Positions 26,871 to 33,644 of a stretch of 64,000 nt of DNA are shown piece by piece. The notes under the pieces were generated by a model. The model had not been told where the DNA came from, searched no databases, and saw nothing but the letters and a program-made list of their open reading frames with translations. A program made the position numbers and the translations under genes. The stretch comes from Beijerinckiaceae bacterium (lineage in GTDB: Bacteria > Pseudomonadota > Alphaproteobacteria > Rhizobiales > Beijerinckiaceae). Numbering within the stretch: the first letter of the stretch is position 1; each line of letters opens with the position of its first letter. The DNA is taken from positions 1-64,000 of the forward strand of contig JAIETL010000038.1 of NCBI GenBank assembly GCA_019745195.1, given 5' to 3'.

Positions 26871-27382
26871 GGGGCGGATGACGAGCGGCGGCTCCGGACG
26901 CCATGGTCGATGCAGAAGGATAAGAGCGCGAGGGAGGGATGGGGGCTGAGGTGGAAACCTCCTGCTGCCGATCCTGACTTGGTACCCTCGGGGAGGCGCC
27001 CTGTTCTGCCGGCTAGGGGATAGCCTTCATTTTCCTCTCGCGCTCTCAATGCCATGGCCGGAAGAAGAGCCGTGAATGAGAGCGCGAGGAGAGGGTGATG
27101 GAGAAGCAGGAGGCCAGATGCCCTTTCCTCGCGCTCATTGCCGCGGGCAAAGGGGCTAGCGCCCCAGGACTGCGCGGGTTGGAAGCACCTCGGGACTCAG
27201 AGGTGCCGTCGACGGGTTTTTCCTGGTCATGGCCTTGAATGCCGAGACTTCGCTGGTACCGGGTAAAGACGGGATAAGCTGTCGCCCCTGACCCAGTGAA
27301 ATCTCCCATCGTTCCCTCGCGCTCCCTTCGCCAGAAGGGTCCGCAGGGAGGCTTTGCAGCCCAATACCCGGAGGCCGTCGCG

Positions 27383-27416
27383 ATCCCATTTGGCAAAGAT
27401 TGCCATATGGGATAAT
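27383..27416 (+). promoter_or_regulatory. ParDE promoter with palindromic operator
   Basis: Two 13-bp arms (27383-27395 and 27401-27413) match at 12 of 13 positions around the spacer AAGAT. A possible -35 (TTGGCA, 27390-27395) and -10 (GATAAT, 27411-27416) overlap the arms, with a short 15-bp spacing. This arrangement suits autorepression by the antitoxin encoded 23 bases downstream. Confidence 0.6.
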
Positions 27417-27438
27417 CTTCTCGGGATTGGAGGATCCG

Positions 27439-27684
27439 ATGGCGACGATGAACGTGTCACTGCCTGAGCCGATGAAGGCCTGGGTGGAGCGTCAGGCCCT
27501 CAGTGGCCGCTACGGCAACGCGAGCGATTATGTCCGCGATCTGATCCGCAGGGATCAGCAGCGCGCGGAAGCGATCGCGACATTGCAGGCCGCCATCACC
27601 GAAGGGATCGAAAGCGGCGAGCCGCAGTTCCTCGATGTCGACGCTTTCAAACGGCGCATGCGCGAGCGTCATGCCGTCAGGTAG
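27439..27684 (+). CDS. parD: ParD-family antitoxin
   Basis: The ATG at 27439 is preferred. It follows the ribosome site TTGGAGG at 5 bases and gives an 81-residue ribbon-helix-helix protein starting MATMNVSLPEPMKAWVE. The pattern SLP..MK.WVE.....GRY.NASDYVRDLIR is diagnostic for ParD/CopG type II antitoxins, whose N-terminal half binds the operator and whose C-terminal helix wraps the toxin. The gene overlaps the toxin gene by 14 bases. An operator-like palindrome lies in the promoter. Confidence 0.9.
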   Translation: MATMNVSLPEPMKAWVERQALSGRYGNASDYVRDLIRRDQQRAEAIATLQAAITEGIESGEPQFLDVDAFKRRMRERHAVR

Positions 27685-27991
27685 CGGAGGTCGATATCGG
27701 CTTACGCCTCGGGCGTTGGCCGACCTCGACGACATCTGGCGTTTCTCCGCTGAGATCTGGTCGACCGCGCAGGCCGATCGGTACGTCGACACGTTGGCCG
27801 ACCTGTTCGAAACGATCGCCACCATGCCGACGTTGGCCCGGGAGCGTGCCGAGTTCACGCCGCCCGTGCGAATTCATGCTCACGAAGCCCATGTGATCGT
27901 CTATACGACCGCCGCAGATCATGTCGTGATCCTGCGGCTATTAGGCGGCCGCCAGGACTGGGTCTCGATTCTGAAAGCAACCGATCCCTGA
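27671..27991 (+). CDS. parE: ParE-family toxin
   Basis: The ATG at 27671 gives 106 residues beginning MPSGSGGRYRLTPRALADLD. The sequence shows the RelE/ParE fold pattern. It has Y.LTPRALADLDDIWRFSAE, then YVDTLADLFETIATMP, the basic E.TPPVRIH segment, and HVIVYTTAADHVVILRLL near the end. ParE toxins inhibit DNA gyrase and are neutralised by ParD. The overlap with parD ensures coupled translation. Together the pair probably stabilises the island against loss. Confidence 0.88.
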   Translation: MPSGSGGRYRLTPRALADLDDIWRFSAEIWSTAQADRYVDTLADLFETIATMPTLARERAEFTPPVRIHAHEAHVIVYTTAADHVVILRLLGGRQDWVSILKATDP

Positions 27992-28851
27992 CCTGGGCTG
28001 GCGGATTGCCCAGGTTGGACGTCCAAGGTCGCCGTTCGGGGCGGCGCCATTGGCATCTTTCATCGCACCCACCTCGTCCTCGGGCAGCTCACCCGGCATG
28101 GTGAGGTGAGGGGCATGGAGCGGCACGCATGCGTCCCCGCTCCTCTCGCGCTCACCTCCTTCTCTTGCCAGTTAACCATGATCAGCGCCGAGGCTCGGAA
28201 GTAGCATCCAGCTCTTGATTGGCATTTTGTTCCTGATACGTTCGTCTTTGTCCTGTCCGCGTGATTCGGAGCAGCGGGACGACGAATTCAGTGATCCGCT
28301 CGACACGGCGGGCTCGTGAGCGTCGTCCTGCCGAGCCTCAGCGGTTAAGAGGGGCGGCCGCGCAGGACCGGGCCGTTTCCAGGTTCTGCCCGCAGGGTTT
28401 ACGCTCTTGGGCGTGGGGATTGTGTACGGACTGGGGTCGACAGATCGCATCCGTGCAGGGGCGCCGGAACTTCGCTACCTGCACTACGCCGGGCTTTCTG
28501 TGCCGTGCCCGGGTACGTCCGAGTGAGGCGCGGATGACCACCTGCCGAAAGGCAGGGTGGCCAACCGTGAGCCTGCTCGATGCCGGAAGTGACATCTTAC
28601 ATTTGTGACCCAGGGCGTCGTTTCTGCCGCAAGATGACGTCCTGCGGCTGGCTCTCCGCGCCGAGGGACAGCGCTGCCGTGGTCGCTCTCCGCGGCAGAT
28701 GCGACCGATTCCCGCCTGCACACATGCGGCGCAGGAACCGAGCGAGATCCCCGCCTCCGCTCCGTCAGCGCCCCGCGATGCGGGCACTCGTCAAACCGGC
28801 TCGCCGGCTTCCCGTCGGCACCCACCACAATCGAATTCGGAGATATCCATC
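27992..28851. other. Intergenic region with no firm gene
   Basis: About 860 bases. One more copy of the CCTCTCGCGCTC motif lies at 28141-28155. The right part (28433-28583) is a conserved leader shared with the region upstream of the excisionase-like gene at 48 kb (see separate entry). An open frame starting at the ATG at the end of that leader (28580-28855, beginning MPEVTSYICDPGRRFCRK) might be a small gene, but its later part looks random. Confidence 0.45.
28433..28583 (+). promoter_or_regulatory. Conserved leader element, copy A
   Basis: The blocks GGGGTCGAC (28433-28441), CGAGTGAGGCGCGGA (28520-28534), CCTGCCGAAAGGCAGG (28541-28556) and CTGCTCGATGC (28573-28583) recur in the same order and near-identical spacing at 48055-48208. 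The third block is a 6-bp stem closed by a GAAA tetraloop. The last block ends in an ATG in both copies. A structured RNA leader or duplicated regulatory region is the likely explanation. Confidence 0.55.
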
Positions 28852-29805
28852 ATGACGATCGACACGCTCACGGCTCCGCCGACCGCCGCTCAGAGCCGCT
28901 GGCGCGCCAGCGTGGGCGGCGGAGCTGATCCGTTCGCCTATTCCTCTAACCCGATCTTCACCTGGTGCGGGTTTGCCCGCGACAAGGCGGACGCGGCTGA
29001 CATCGCGTTCAACACCGCCTGTCTCGCCTGTCGGACTCTGTCTGACAGCCCTTCTAATGCGGACGCTGGGATCCCGCATTTCCCGAAGTCCGTCTTGCAT
29101 GTCGAGCGGGTGCCGACCGACTTCCCAGATTACCGTCATACGCACAGTTGCCTGCTGGAGGGCAGTCGCTTCATCCGCAAGGCCGGCTCGATGGAAGCCC
29201 TTTGCTTCTCCGAAGAAGCGCGGCAGGGCCAGAGTGGCGAGGACGGGCATCGGTTGACCCGCCAGATCAGGCAGAGGGTGGAGACCCTCTTCACGCTCGA
29301 CCCGGCCGTTGCCCATACGATCGCAGAGGGGCGACTCTTGCAGGTGACTTTCTACGCTCGAGCCGGCGTGAACACGCGGCTTTCCCAGCCATATTGCTCC
29401 GCTGGTCTTCGAGTTCACGATCGAAACGAGATCGGCATTCCGCTCGCCAAAGCGACGGTTGACGCCATCCTGCTGCTGTTGCTCGCTGGTCTGTGGGTGT
29501 GGCCATGCATGAGACAGAGGACCTTCCTCTATCCTTGCCAGCCGGAGTACGGCCTGATCGAGCGCGCCCAGCGTACATTCCTTGATCGCAAGGAGAAGCT
29601 GATGGAGAGGCCCAACTCATACCTGCTCGGGACCATGTGGGACATGCTCGAGCTCGGGCATGTAGAGGTCGCAACGGAAATTGGCGCTATGGCACGCCAG
29701 GCTTTGCCGATGGCGCTGCTGCCTGTCGGTGCATCCGACAACGTGGTGAGGCTCGACCGGATGGCGCCGGCAGTCCTTCCACCGAGCCCCGAATCCCTCA
29801 ACTGA
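28852..29805 (+). CDS. Hypothetical protein of the island
   Basis: The ATG at 28852 is preferred (GGAGA at 28840-28844) and gives 317 residues starting MTIDTLTAPPTAAQSRWRA. No family is recognised. Visible features are two early cysteine pairs (WCGF, CLACRTL), a mid-protein helical region (LTRQIRQRVETLFTLD), a hydrophobic stretch at about 200-217 (VDAILLLLLAGLWVWPCM) that could be a membrane helix or buried core, and a helical C-terminus. It is the only gene between the ParDE and HigBA modules and reads alone on the plus strand. Coding quality is good over the whole frame. Confidence 0.6.
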   Translation: MTIDTLTAPPTAAQSRWRASVGGGADPFAYSSNPIFTWCGFARDKADAADIAFNTACLACRTLSDSPSNADAGIPHFPKSVLHVERVPTDFPDYRHTHSCLLEGSRFIRKAGSMEALCFSEEARQGQSGEDGHRLTRQIRQRVETLFTLDPAVAHTIAEGRLLQVTFYARAGVNTRLSQPYCSAGLRVHDRNEIGIPLAKATVDAILLLLLAGLWVWPCMRQRTFLYPCQPEYGLIERAQRTFLDRKEKLMERPNSYLLGTMWDMLELGHVEVATEIGAMARQALPMALLPVGASDNVVRLDRMAPAVLPPSPESLN

Positions 29806-30042
29806 CAATCTTCTCGGTTGCCGGCCAAATGGCCGCCGAACTCCAAGTTTCGCTCGCGCGTCCGACAGACAACGGGCGAAAGTTTCTACTTGCGCCCGCC
29901 TGGGAATGCCAAACTGAGTCCGAAGCAGAGCCCATCGTGGCAAACATGATTCCTGCGGGGCAAGGTCAGGGGCGCCCAGGTGGTGCTATAGCCATTCCAC
30001 AGGCCGTGGCGCCGGAGATGCATCTGTTCTGTAAGCTATCCG

Positions 30043-30070
30043 TTGACATTTGTAAGCAACAAGCTTACGT
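30043..30070 (+). promoter_or_regulatory. higBA promoter with embedded operator
   Basis: The -35 is TTGACA (30043-30048) and the -10-like hexamer TTACGT (30065-30070) follows at 16 bp. Between and overlapping them is a perfect inverted repeat GTAAGC-N5-GCTTAC (30052-30068). A start point about 7 bases downstream would fall on or near the higB start at 30077, so the message may be leaderless. Confidence 0.65.
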
Positions 30071-30076
30071 TCGGCC

Positions 30077-30355
30077 ATGATCCGCTCCTTCAAGCACAAA
30101 GGCCTGTCCGAGTTGTGGGAGAAGGGGCGGACCGCGAAGGTCGACGCCAAGTTGCATGGTCGCGTCCTTCGCCGCCTGGATGCTCTGGACGCCGCTGGCC
30201 GGCCGGAGGACATGAACCTCCCCGGCTTCGACTTCCATGCGCTGAGAGGCTTCGATCCGACGCGCTACACGGTCCATGTCAACGGACCGTGGTGCATCAC
30301 CTTCGCCTTCGAAGGCCTCGACGCCGTTGCCGTTGATCTGGAGAATTACCATTGA
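30077..30355 (+). CDS. higB: HigB-type toxin (RelE superfamily)
   Basis: A 92-residue protein starting MIRSFKHKGLSELWEKGR, the conserved N-terminus of HigB toxins. LHGRVLRRLDALDAAGRPED, the FDFHALRG segment and the C-terminal WCITFAFEGLDAVAVDLENYH follow. HigB toxins cleave mRNA at the ribosome. The toxin gene comes first, the typical inverted order of higBA. The upstream promoter carries an operator, consistent with repression by HigA. The pair probably stabilises the island. Confidence 0.93.
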   Translation: MIRSFKHKGLSELWEKGRTAKVDAKLHGRVLRRLDALDAAGRPEDMNLPGFDFHALRGFDPTRYTVHVNGPWCITFAFEGLDAVAVDLENYH

Positions 30356-30400
30356 CCGGGGCCATGTCCCCATACCGCGCCACCGTCAGGAGCCCCCGCC

Positions 30401-30715
30401 ATGCCCGACACGATCCCCGCCGTACGATCCCGTGACCGCGCTCCGACTCATCCGGGCGCCGTCCTGCGTGAAGATGTCCTTCCTGCCGTCGGCAGGTCGA
30501 AGGTGGAGATCGCGCGGCTGCTCGGGATCTCGCGACAGCACCTTCACGATATCCTGGAAGAGAAGAAGCCCGTCTCGCCGGCCGTCGCGGTGCGGCTGGG
30601 CAAGCTCTTTGGGAATGGCGCCGGCCTCTGGGTGCGCATGCAGGGCGCCTACGATACCTGGCATGCCGAGCGTGAGGTCGACGTCTCGAAGATTCCCACG
30701 CTGACCGCGGCGTGA
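30401..30715 (+). CDS. higA: HigA-type antitoxin (XRE/HTH)
   Basis: A 104-residue protein with a Cro/CI-type helix-turn-helix. HPGAVLREDVLPAVGRSKVE is followed by IARLLGISRQHLHDILEEK and AVRLGKLFGNGAGLWVRMQ, the HigA/VapI signature. An AGGAG sequence precedes the ATG by 9 bases. It should neutralise HigB and repress the operon through the GTAAGC inverted repeat. The gap from higB is 45 bases, so both are on one message. Confidence 0.93.
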   Translation: MPDTIPAVRSRDRAPTHPGAVLREDVLPAVGRSKVEIARLLGISRQHLHDILEEKKPVSPAVAVRLGKLFGNGAGLWVRMQGAYDTWHAEREVDVSKIPTLTAA

Positions 30716-30904
30716 ACCCAGCTCAGCCCCGGTACAGCTGTCCTGCGGCCAGGTCAGGTTTTGCGCTTCGGCGGAAGAAGGTTGGACGCAGGCCCAGGCG
30801 AGACACGAGCAAGCCTGCGATGAATGGTCGAGGCGCTACGGCTTGAAGAGGACAACTGGCGAACTCGGATGAGCGCCTCACCTGAGCCGGTGCACGACGG
30901 TCGC

Positions 30905-31111
30905 CTATCGCGGCGCGGCGGTCGGCAGGCCCTTCTGGATCAGCCAGTGGCGGAAAGCGGGATCCTCGCCAAACACGCGGCGCATGAGCGCCAGCGAGGT
31001 CGCGGCCGCCCTCATCGGCGAGATGTTCCGCATGGTGACGAGCTGGCTGGAATGGTTGAACCACATCTCGTCGAAGTCGCGATCCCGGTCGAGCTCGTTG
31101 TCGAAGTCCAT
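30905..31111 (-). CDS. Small hypothetical protein of the mobilization/partition operon
   Basis: A 68-residue acidic-N-terminal protein (MDFDNELDRDRDFDEMWF) with a helical second half (SLALMRRVFGEDPAFRHWL). A strong AGGAGG lies 9 bases before the ATG, so it is very likely real. It is the last gene of the minus-strand operon with the ParA-like ATPase. No domain is recognised. Its position suggests an accessory of partition or DNA processing. Confidence 0.65.
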   Translation of the reverse strand: MDFDNELDRDRDFDEMWFNHSSQLVTMRNISPMRAAATSLALMRRVFGEDPAFRHWLIQKGLPTAAPR

Positions 31112-31132
31112 GATATGTGCCTCCTTCCAGGC

Positions 31133-31765
31133 TCACAGACGGCCTTTGTTGGCCGCGAAATATGCTTGCAGCTTCGTGATGAGAGCCGGCGACACGGCTG
31201 TCAGCGCGTCGCAAGCCCTGCGGACATTCGGATCCTGGTGGCGCAGCAGCTTTGCCAGCAGGAATAGGTCTTCCCGGCGCGCCGTCGCGATCGACTTCAC
31301 GAGGTCGCGAACCTCGTCGTCGGCATTGCGCGCCAGGGACGCGAGCTTGTCGCGGGCGATCTCCAGTTGGGCTTCTGCCGCGGCGGCGCGTCCATTCGCC
31401 TGTGTGACCACGTCGAAGGCGACCGCGGCGGCGCGCTGCTCGACGCGCGCATTGAAGTTCTTCGAGCGTTCCTCCTCGAGCGCCAGAGCCTGACTGGCGG
31501 CACGCTTCTCGCTGGAGCGGATCATGACCGTGGCGCCGGCGAAGGCCAGGCCGCCGCTGGCGAGCGCCAAGACGAGCCCGACGGCGGCAATACCGCGCAC
31601 CAGATCGCGGCGGACCCGCGCCTCGCGTGTTGCGGTGCGACTGATCGCCTCGACCGCCCCGTCGACCCTTCGCGCCATCAGGTCGACTGCGTCGAAGACG
31701 GGCGCGACGGGGTCGCCGTCGCGCACGCCCGCGCTCTTGCGCAGCTTGTCCGTGAAGCGCTTCAC
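31133..31765 (-). CDS. Membrane-anchored coiled-coil protein next to ParA-like ATPase
   Basis: The 210-residue protein starts with GTG, 4 bases after the ParA-like stop. A basic N-terminus and amphipathic region precede one transmembrane helix at about residues 56-76 (GIAAVGLVLALASGGLAFAG). A long charged helix follows, likely a coiled coil (about 85-165: ALALEEERSKNFNARVEQ), then a short helical tail. It resembles accessory proteins of conjugation or mobilization operons in rhizobial elements, such as TraJ/MobD-neighbour membrane proteins, but no named family is certain. The single helix would place the coiled coil in the cytoplasm or periplasm depending on orientation. Confidence 0.65.
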   Translation of the reverse strand: MKRFTDKLRKSAGVRDGDPVAPVFDAVDLMARRVDGAVEAISRTATREARVRRDLVRGIAAVGLVLALASGGLAFAGATVMIRSSEKRAASQALALEEERSKNFNARVEQRAAAVAFDVVTQANGRAAAAEAQLEIARDKLASLARNADDEVRDLVKSIATARREDLFLLAKLLRHQDPNVRRACDALTAVSPALITKLQAYFAANKGRL

Positions 31766-31769
31766 GGCC

Positions 31770-32459
31770 TTACCAGGGCCTGAATTCCGGATGGTCGAAG
31801 AAGGTCTCCTCGACCCTGCGGATCATGGTCAGGGCGCCCTGCGCCTCGAAGCGGTTCTTGCCGCCGAGCATGAGATGGGGCGGCGTGCTCGTGCGATGCA
31901 CATCGGCCATGGTGGTGCCAAGCTGCGGCAGGCGGGCGGGCTGGCCGACCTGGCTGGCAAGCTTGACGAACACCGGATCGGCGATCGCGGCCTCGGCGTC
32001 GAGCCCACCGGCCTCGTTGTGCACCAGCAGGACGGAGGCCGCGCCGCAGTTCAGGGCGATGCGCGCGGCGGCGGTGATGCCGTCCCGCTTCGAGATCGGC
32101 ACGATGAAGCGGATGTCCTCCGCGACGGCGGCACCACGGTCATTGAGCCAGCGCAGGACATGGCCCTCCATGTTTGCGCCGAGGTCGACGACCGCCGGGC
32201 GGTCGCTGGCGAACACGCGGTTCTCGAGGAACGGAACCACGGCCTCGGGCCGGTCGTCCTCCAGGACATGCTCGGCCGGCATCGACTTGTGGTAGCGCCG
32301 CAGGGTCGGATTCGCCGGCTCGACGTCGAAGAGGTCGAGCTCGACGTTCTTGAACGCAGAGGTGCTCGTCATGAGCATCGCGAGCGTGCTCTTGCCGCCG
32401 CCGCCGGCCGCGGCAAAGATGTACTTCTTGCCGCGCTGGGCGGCCTTCGTCGTGGTCAT
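31770..32459 (-). CDS. ParA/MinD-like ATPase of the mobilization region
   Basis: The start is set at the ATG at 32459, preceded by AAAGGAG, giving 229 residues beginning MTTTKAAQRGKKYIF. The P-loop reads AAAGGGGKSTLA, a variant of the deviant Walker A of ParA/MinD (KGGxGKS) lacking the signature lysine at its first position. VELDLFDVEPANPTLRRY and VDLGANMEGHVLRWL stand for the switch regions. Proteins of this type sit next to relaxase genes on mobilizable elements, where they help bring DNA to the transfer machinery or partition the excised circle. It lies in an operon divergent from mobC-relaxase. Confidence 0.78.
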   Translation of the reverse strand: MTTTKAAQRGKKYIFAAAGGGGKSTLAMLMTSTSAFKNVELDLFDVEPANPTLRRYHKSMPAEHVLEDDRPEAVVPFLENRVFASDRPAVVDLGANMEGHVLRWLNDRGAAVAEDIRFIVPISKRDGITAAARIALNCGAASVLLVHNEAGGLDAEAAIADPVFVKLASQVGQPARLPQLGTTMADVHRTSTPPHLMLGGKNRFEAQGALTMIRRVEETFFDHPEFRPW

Positions 32460-32584
32460 GCCAAGCTCCTTTGTTTGGCTGAGAGGAAGGCAGGCGGGAT
32501 CGTTCCCGGTCACCCGGGGGTTCCCCGTCACCGGGTAGGTTGCGGCCTAGACGGAGTGGCCGGGCCGAATGCGAATGAATTGGG

Positions 32585-32947
32585 CTACTGCAGCGGGTGC
32601 GGTGCCAGCAGGCCCCCGGCAACCTGCCGAAGCGGCTTATCGATGCCGCCAGCCACCTGTTCGTGAGGCGGCTTCGTCTGGCGCGACGGCGTGGGCGTCA
32701 TCGGGAGATCATCCGCCTGCGCGGTAGCCGGAGGCCGCATCGTCTTGCGGATCTGGCAGACATAGCTGGCGAGCAACTGCGGATCGATGACGATGCCGAC
32801 CGCCTCAAGGGTGTGGAGGATGACTTTCCACGGCACACCGTTCGCTCGCGCTTCCTCGATCGCCGGCATGTGCGCGCGGATGCAGTCCTTCAGCGTCGGC
32901 GGCTTGTTCGGCTCCAGGCCTTTCAGGGTCATATCGAGATCGATCAT
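32585..32947 (-). CDS. Hypothetical protein, first gene of ParA-like operon
   Basis: A 120-residue protein with a compact N-terminal half (PTLKDCIRAHMPAIEEARAN, then GVPWKVILHTLEAVGIVIDP). A proline- and glutamine-rich tail follows, probably disordered. The N-terminal region looks like the helical domain found in small TraC/TraD/MobE-like accessory proteins of alphaproteobacterial mobilization regions, a comparison from memory. It begins next to the AT-rich region taken as oriT candidate, so it may bind there. It is separated by 125 bases from the ParA-like start. Confidence 0.55.
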   Translation of the reverse strand: MIDLDMTLKGLEPNKPPTLKDCIRAHMPAIEEARANGVPWKVILHTLEAVGIVIDPQLLASYVCQIRKTMRPPATAQADDLPMTPTPSRQTKPPHEQVAGGIDKPLRQVAGGLLAPHPLQ

Positions 32948-32977
32948 GGTCAGTACTCCATGTCGGCATCGATAGCA

Positions 32978-33122
32978 GGCGATCGAATTAATCGCTACAT
33001 AACAGGCATTTCAGTGATTATATTGATTACATATCGGCCGCCTATATTTAGGTCATGCGAGTGATAATATATGTCGGATATATTCCGACAACGTCGAAAT
33101 CATATAAATCCCTAGGGAGAAT
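32978..33122. other. Candidate origin of transfer (AT-rich, hairpins)
   Basis: A strikingly AT-rich block within GC-rich DNA, located between the divergent ParA-like and mobC-relaxase operons. It contains the perfect inverted repeat TGTCGGA-TATAT-TCCGACA (33072-33090), a GCGAT...ATCGC repeat at about 32980-32996, and CCCTAGGG at 33112-33119. Relaxase genes usually lie next to their oriT, and hairpins beside the nick site are usual. The nick site is not identified. Confidence 0.5.
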
Positions 33123-33260
33123 ATTACATTAGGCCAGTGACGACTTGTAGACAACGCAGGCGTCGCTCCAAGTCTCTGGCCAGAGGGCTCTGCCCCCGTG
33201 GACCCCTGCCGCCTCGAAACGAGCCGGGTCTGTCCGCGCTACGCACGGGAAGGCTCGTCG

Positions 33261-33644
33261 ATGACGATCCGGGAAGAAGAGAATGACAAGGACCTCGATC
33301 GGCCAGTCAGCTTCAGGTTGCCGCCGGGTGATAGGGCGAAACTCATGGAGGTCGCCGCCGCGCAAGGCCTGACCGCCGGCCAGCTTGCGCGCAAGATCGT
33401 CGCCCGCGACCTCGGCATGGTGGCGAAGCTGAACCATGTGCGCCGTGCCGTCGCGAATGCTGCGATCCTGCGACAGCTTCTCGGCGACCTCGGGCGTGTG
33501 GGAAACAACCTGAACCAGATCGCGGCGCGCCTCAATGCCGGCGGGAGGCATGAGGAGTCGATCCAGGATCTCGACCGACTGCGGGGTGTTCTGGAGGCGG
33601 CGCTCGCGTGTGTGATCGCGACGCTGAAGCGGCGCCGGTCGTGA
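33261..33644 (+). CDS. mobC: MobC-like mobilization protein (relaxosome accessory)
   Basis: The ATG at 33261 is chosen because GAAGG lies 7 bases before it. It gives 127 residues starting MTIREEENDKDLDRPVSFRL. An N-terminal ribbon-helix-helix-like part (VSFRLPPGDRAKLMEVAAAQ) is followed by the MobC family signature LGRVGNNLNQIAARLN. MobC-type proteins bind oriT and help the relaxase open it. The last codon overlaps the relaxase start (GTGA), so translation is coupled. Confidence 0.85.
   Translation: MTIREEENDKDLDRPVSFRLPPGDRAKLMEVAAAQGLTAGQLARKIVARDLGMVAKLNHVRRAVANAAILRQLLGDLGRVGNNLNQIAARLNAGGRHEESIQDLDRLRGVLEAALACVIATLKRRRS

Larger units (their letters stand above)
26352..27382. other. Gene-free, repeat-rich region of the island
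   Basis: No convincing coding region in about 1 kb. It holds two GC-rich palindromes (26713-26764 and 26826-26870) and several copies, in both orientations, of a short motif around CCTCGCGCTC. Copies lie at 26622-26635, 26924-26935, 27033-27048, 27077-27094, 27124-27139 and 27312-27330. Two of these (27033 and 27077) face each other as an inverted pair. The density of repeats next to a RepA-like gene would suit a replication origin or a cluster of interspersed palindromes. Confidence 0.5.

Noticed and set aside
26472..27023. 183-codon plus-strand frame in the repeat-rich region
   Set aside because: It reads through two palindromes and several motif repeats, has no ribosome site and no protein-like composition.
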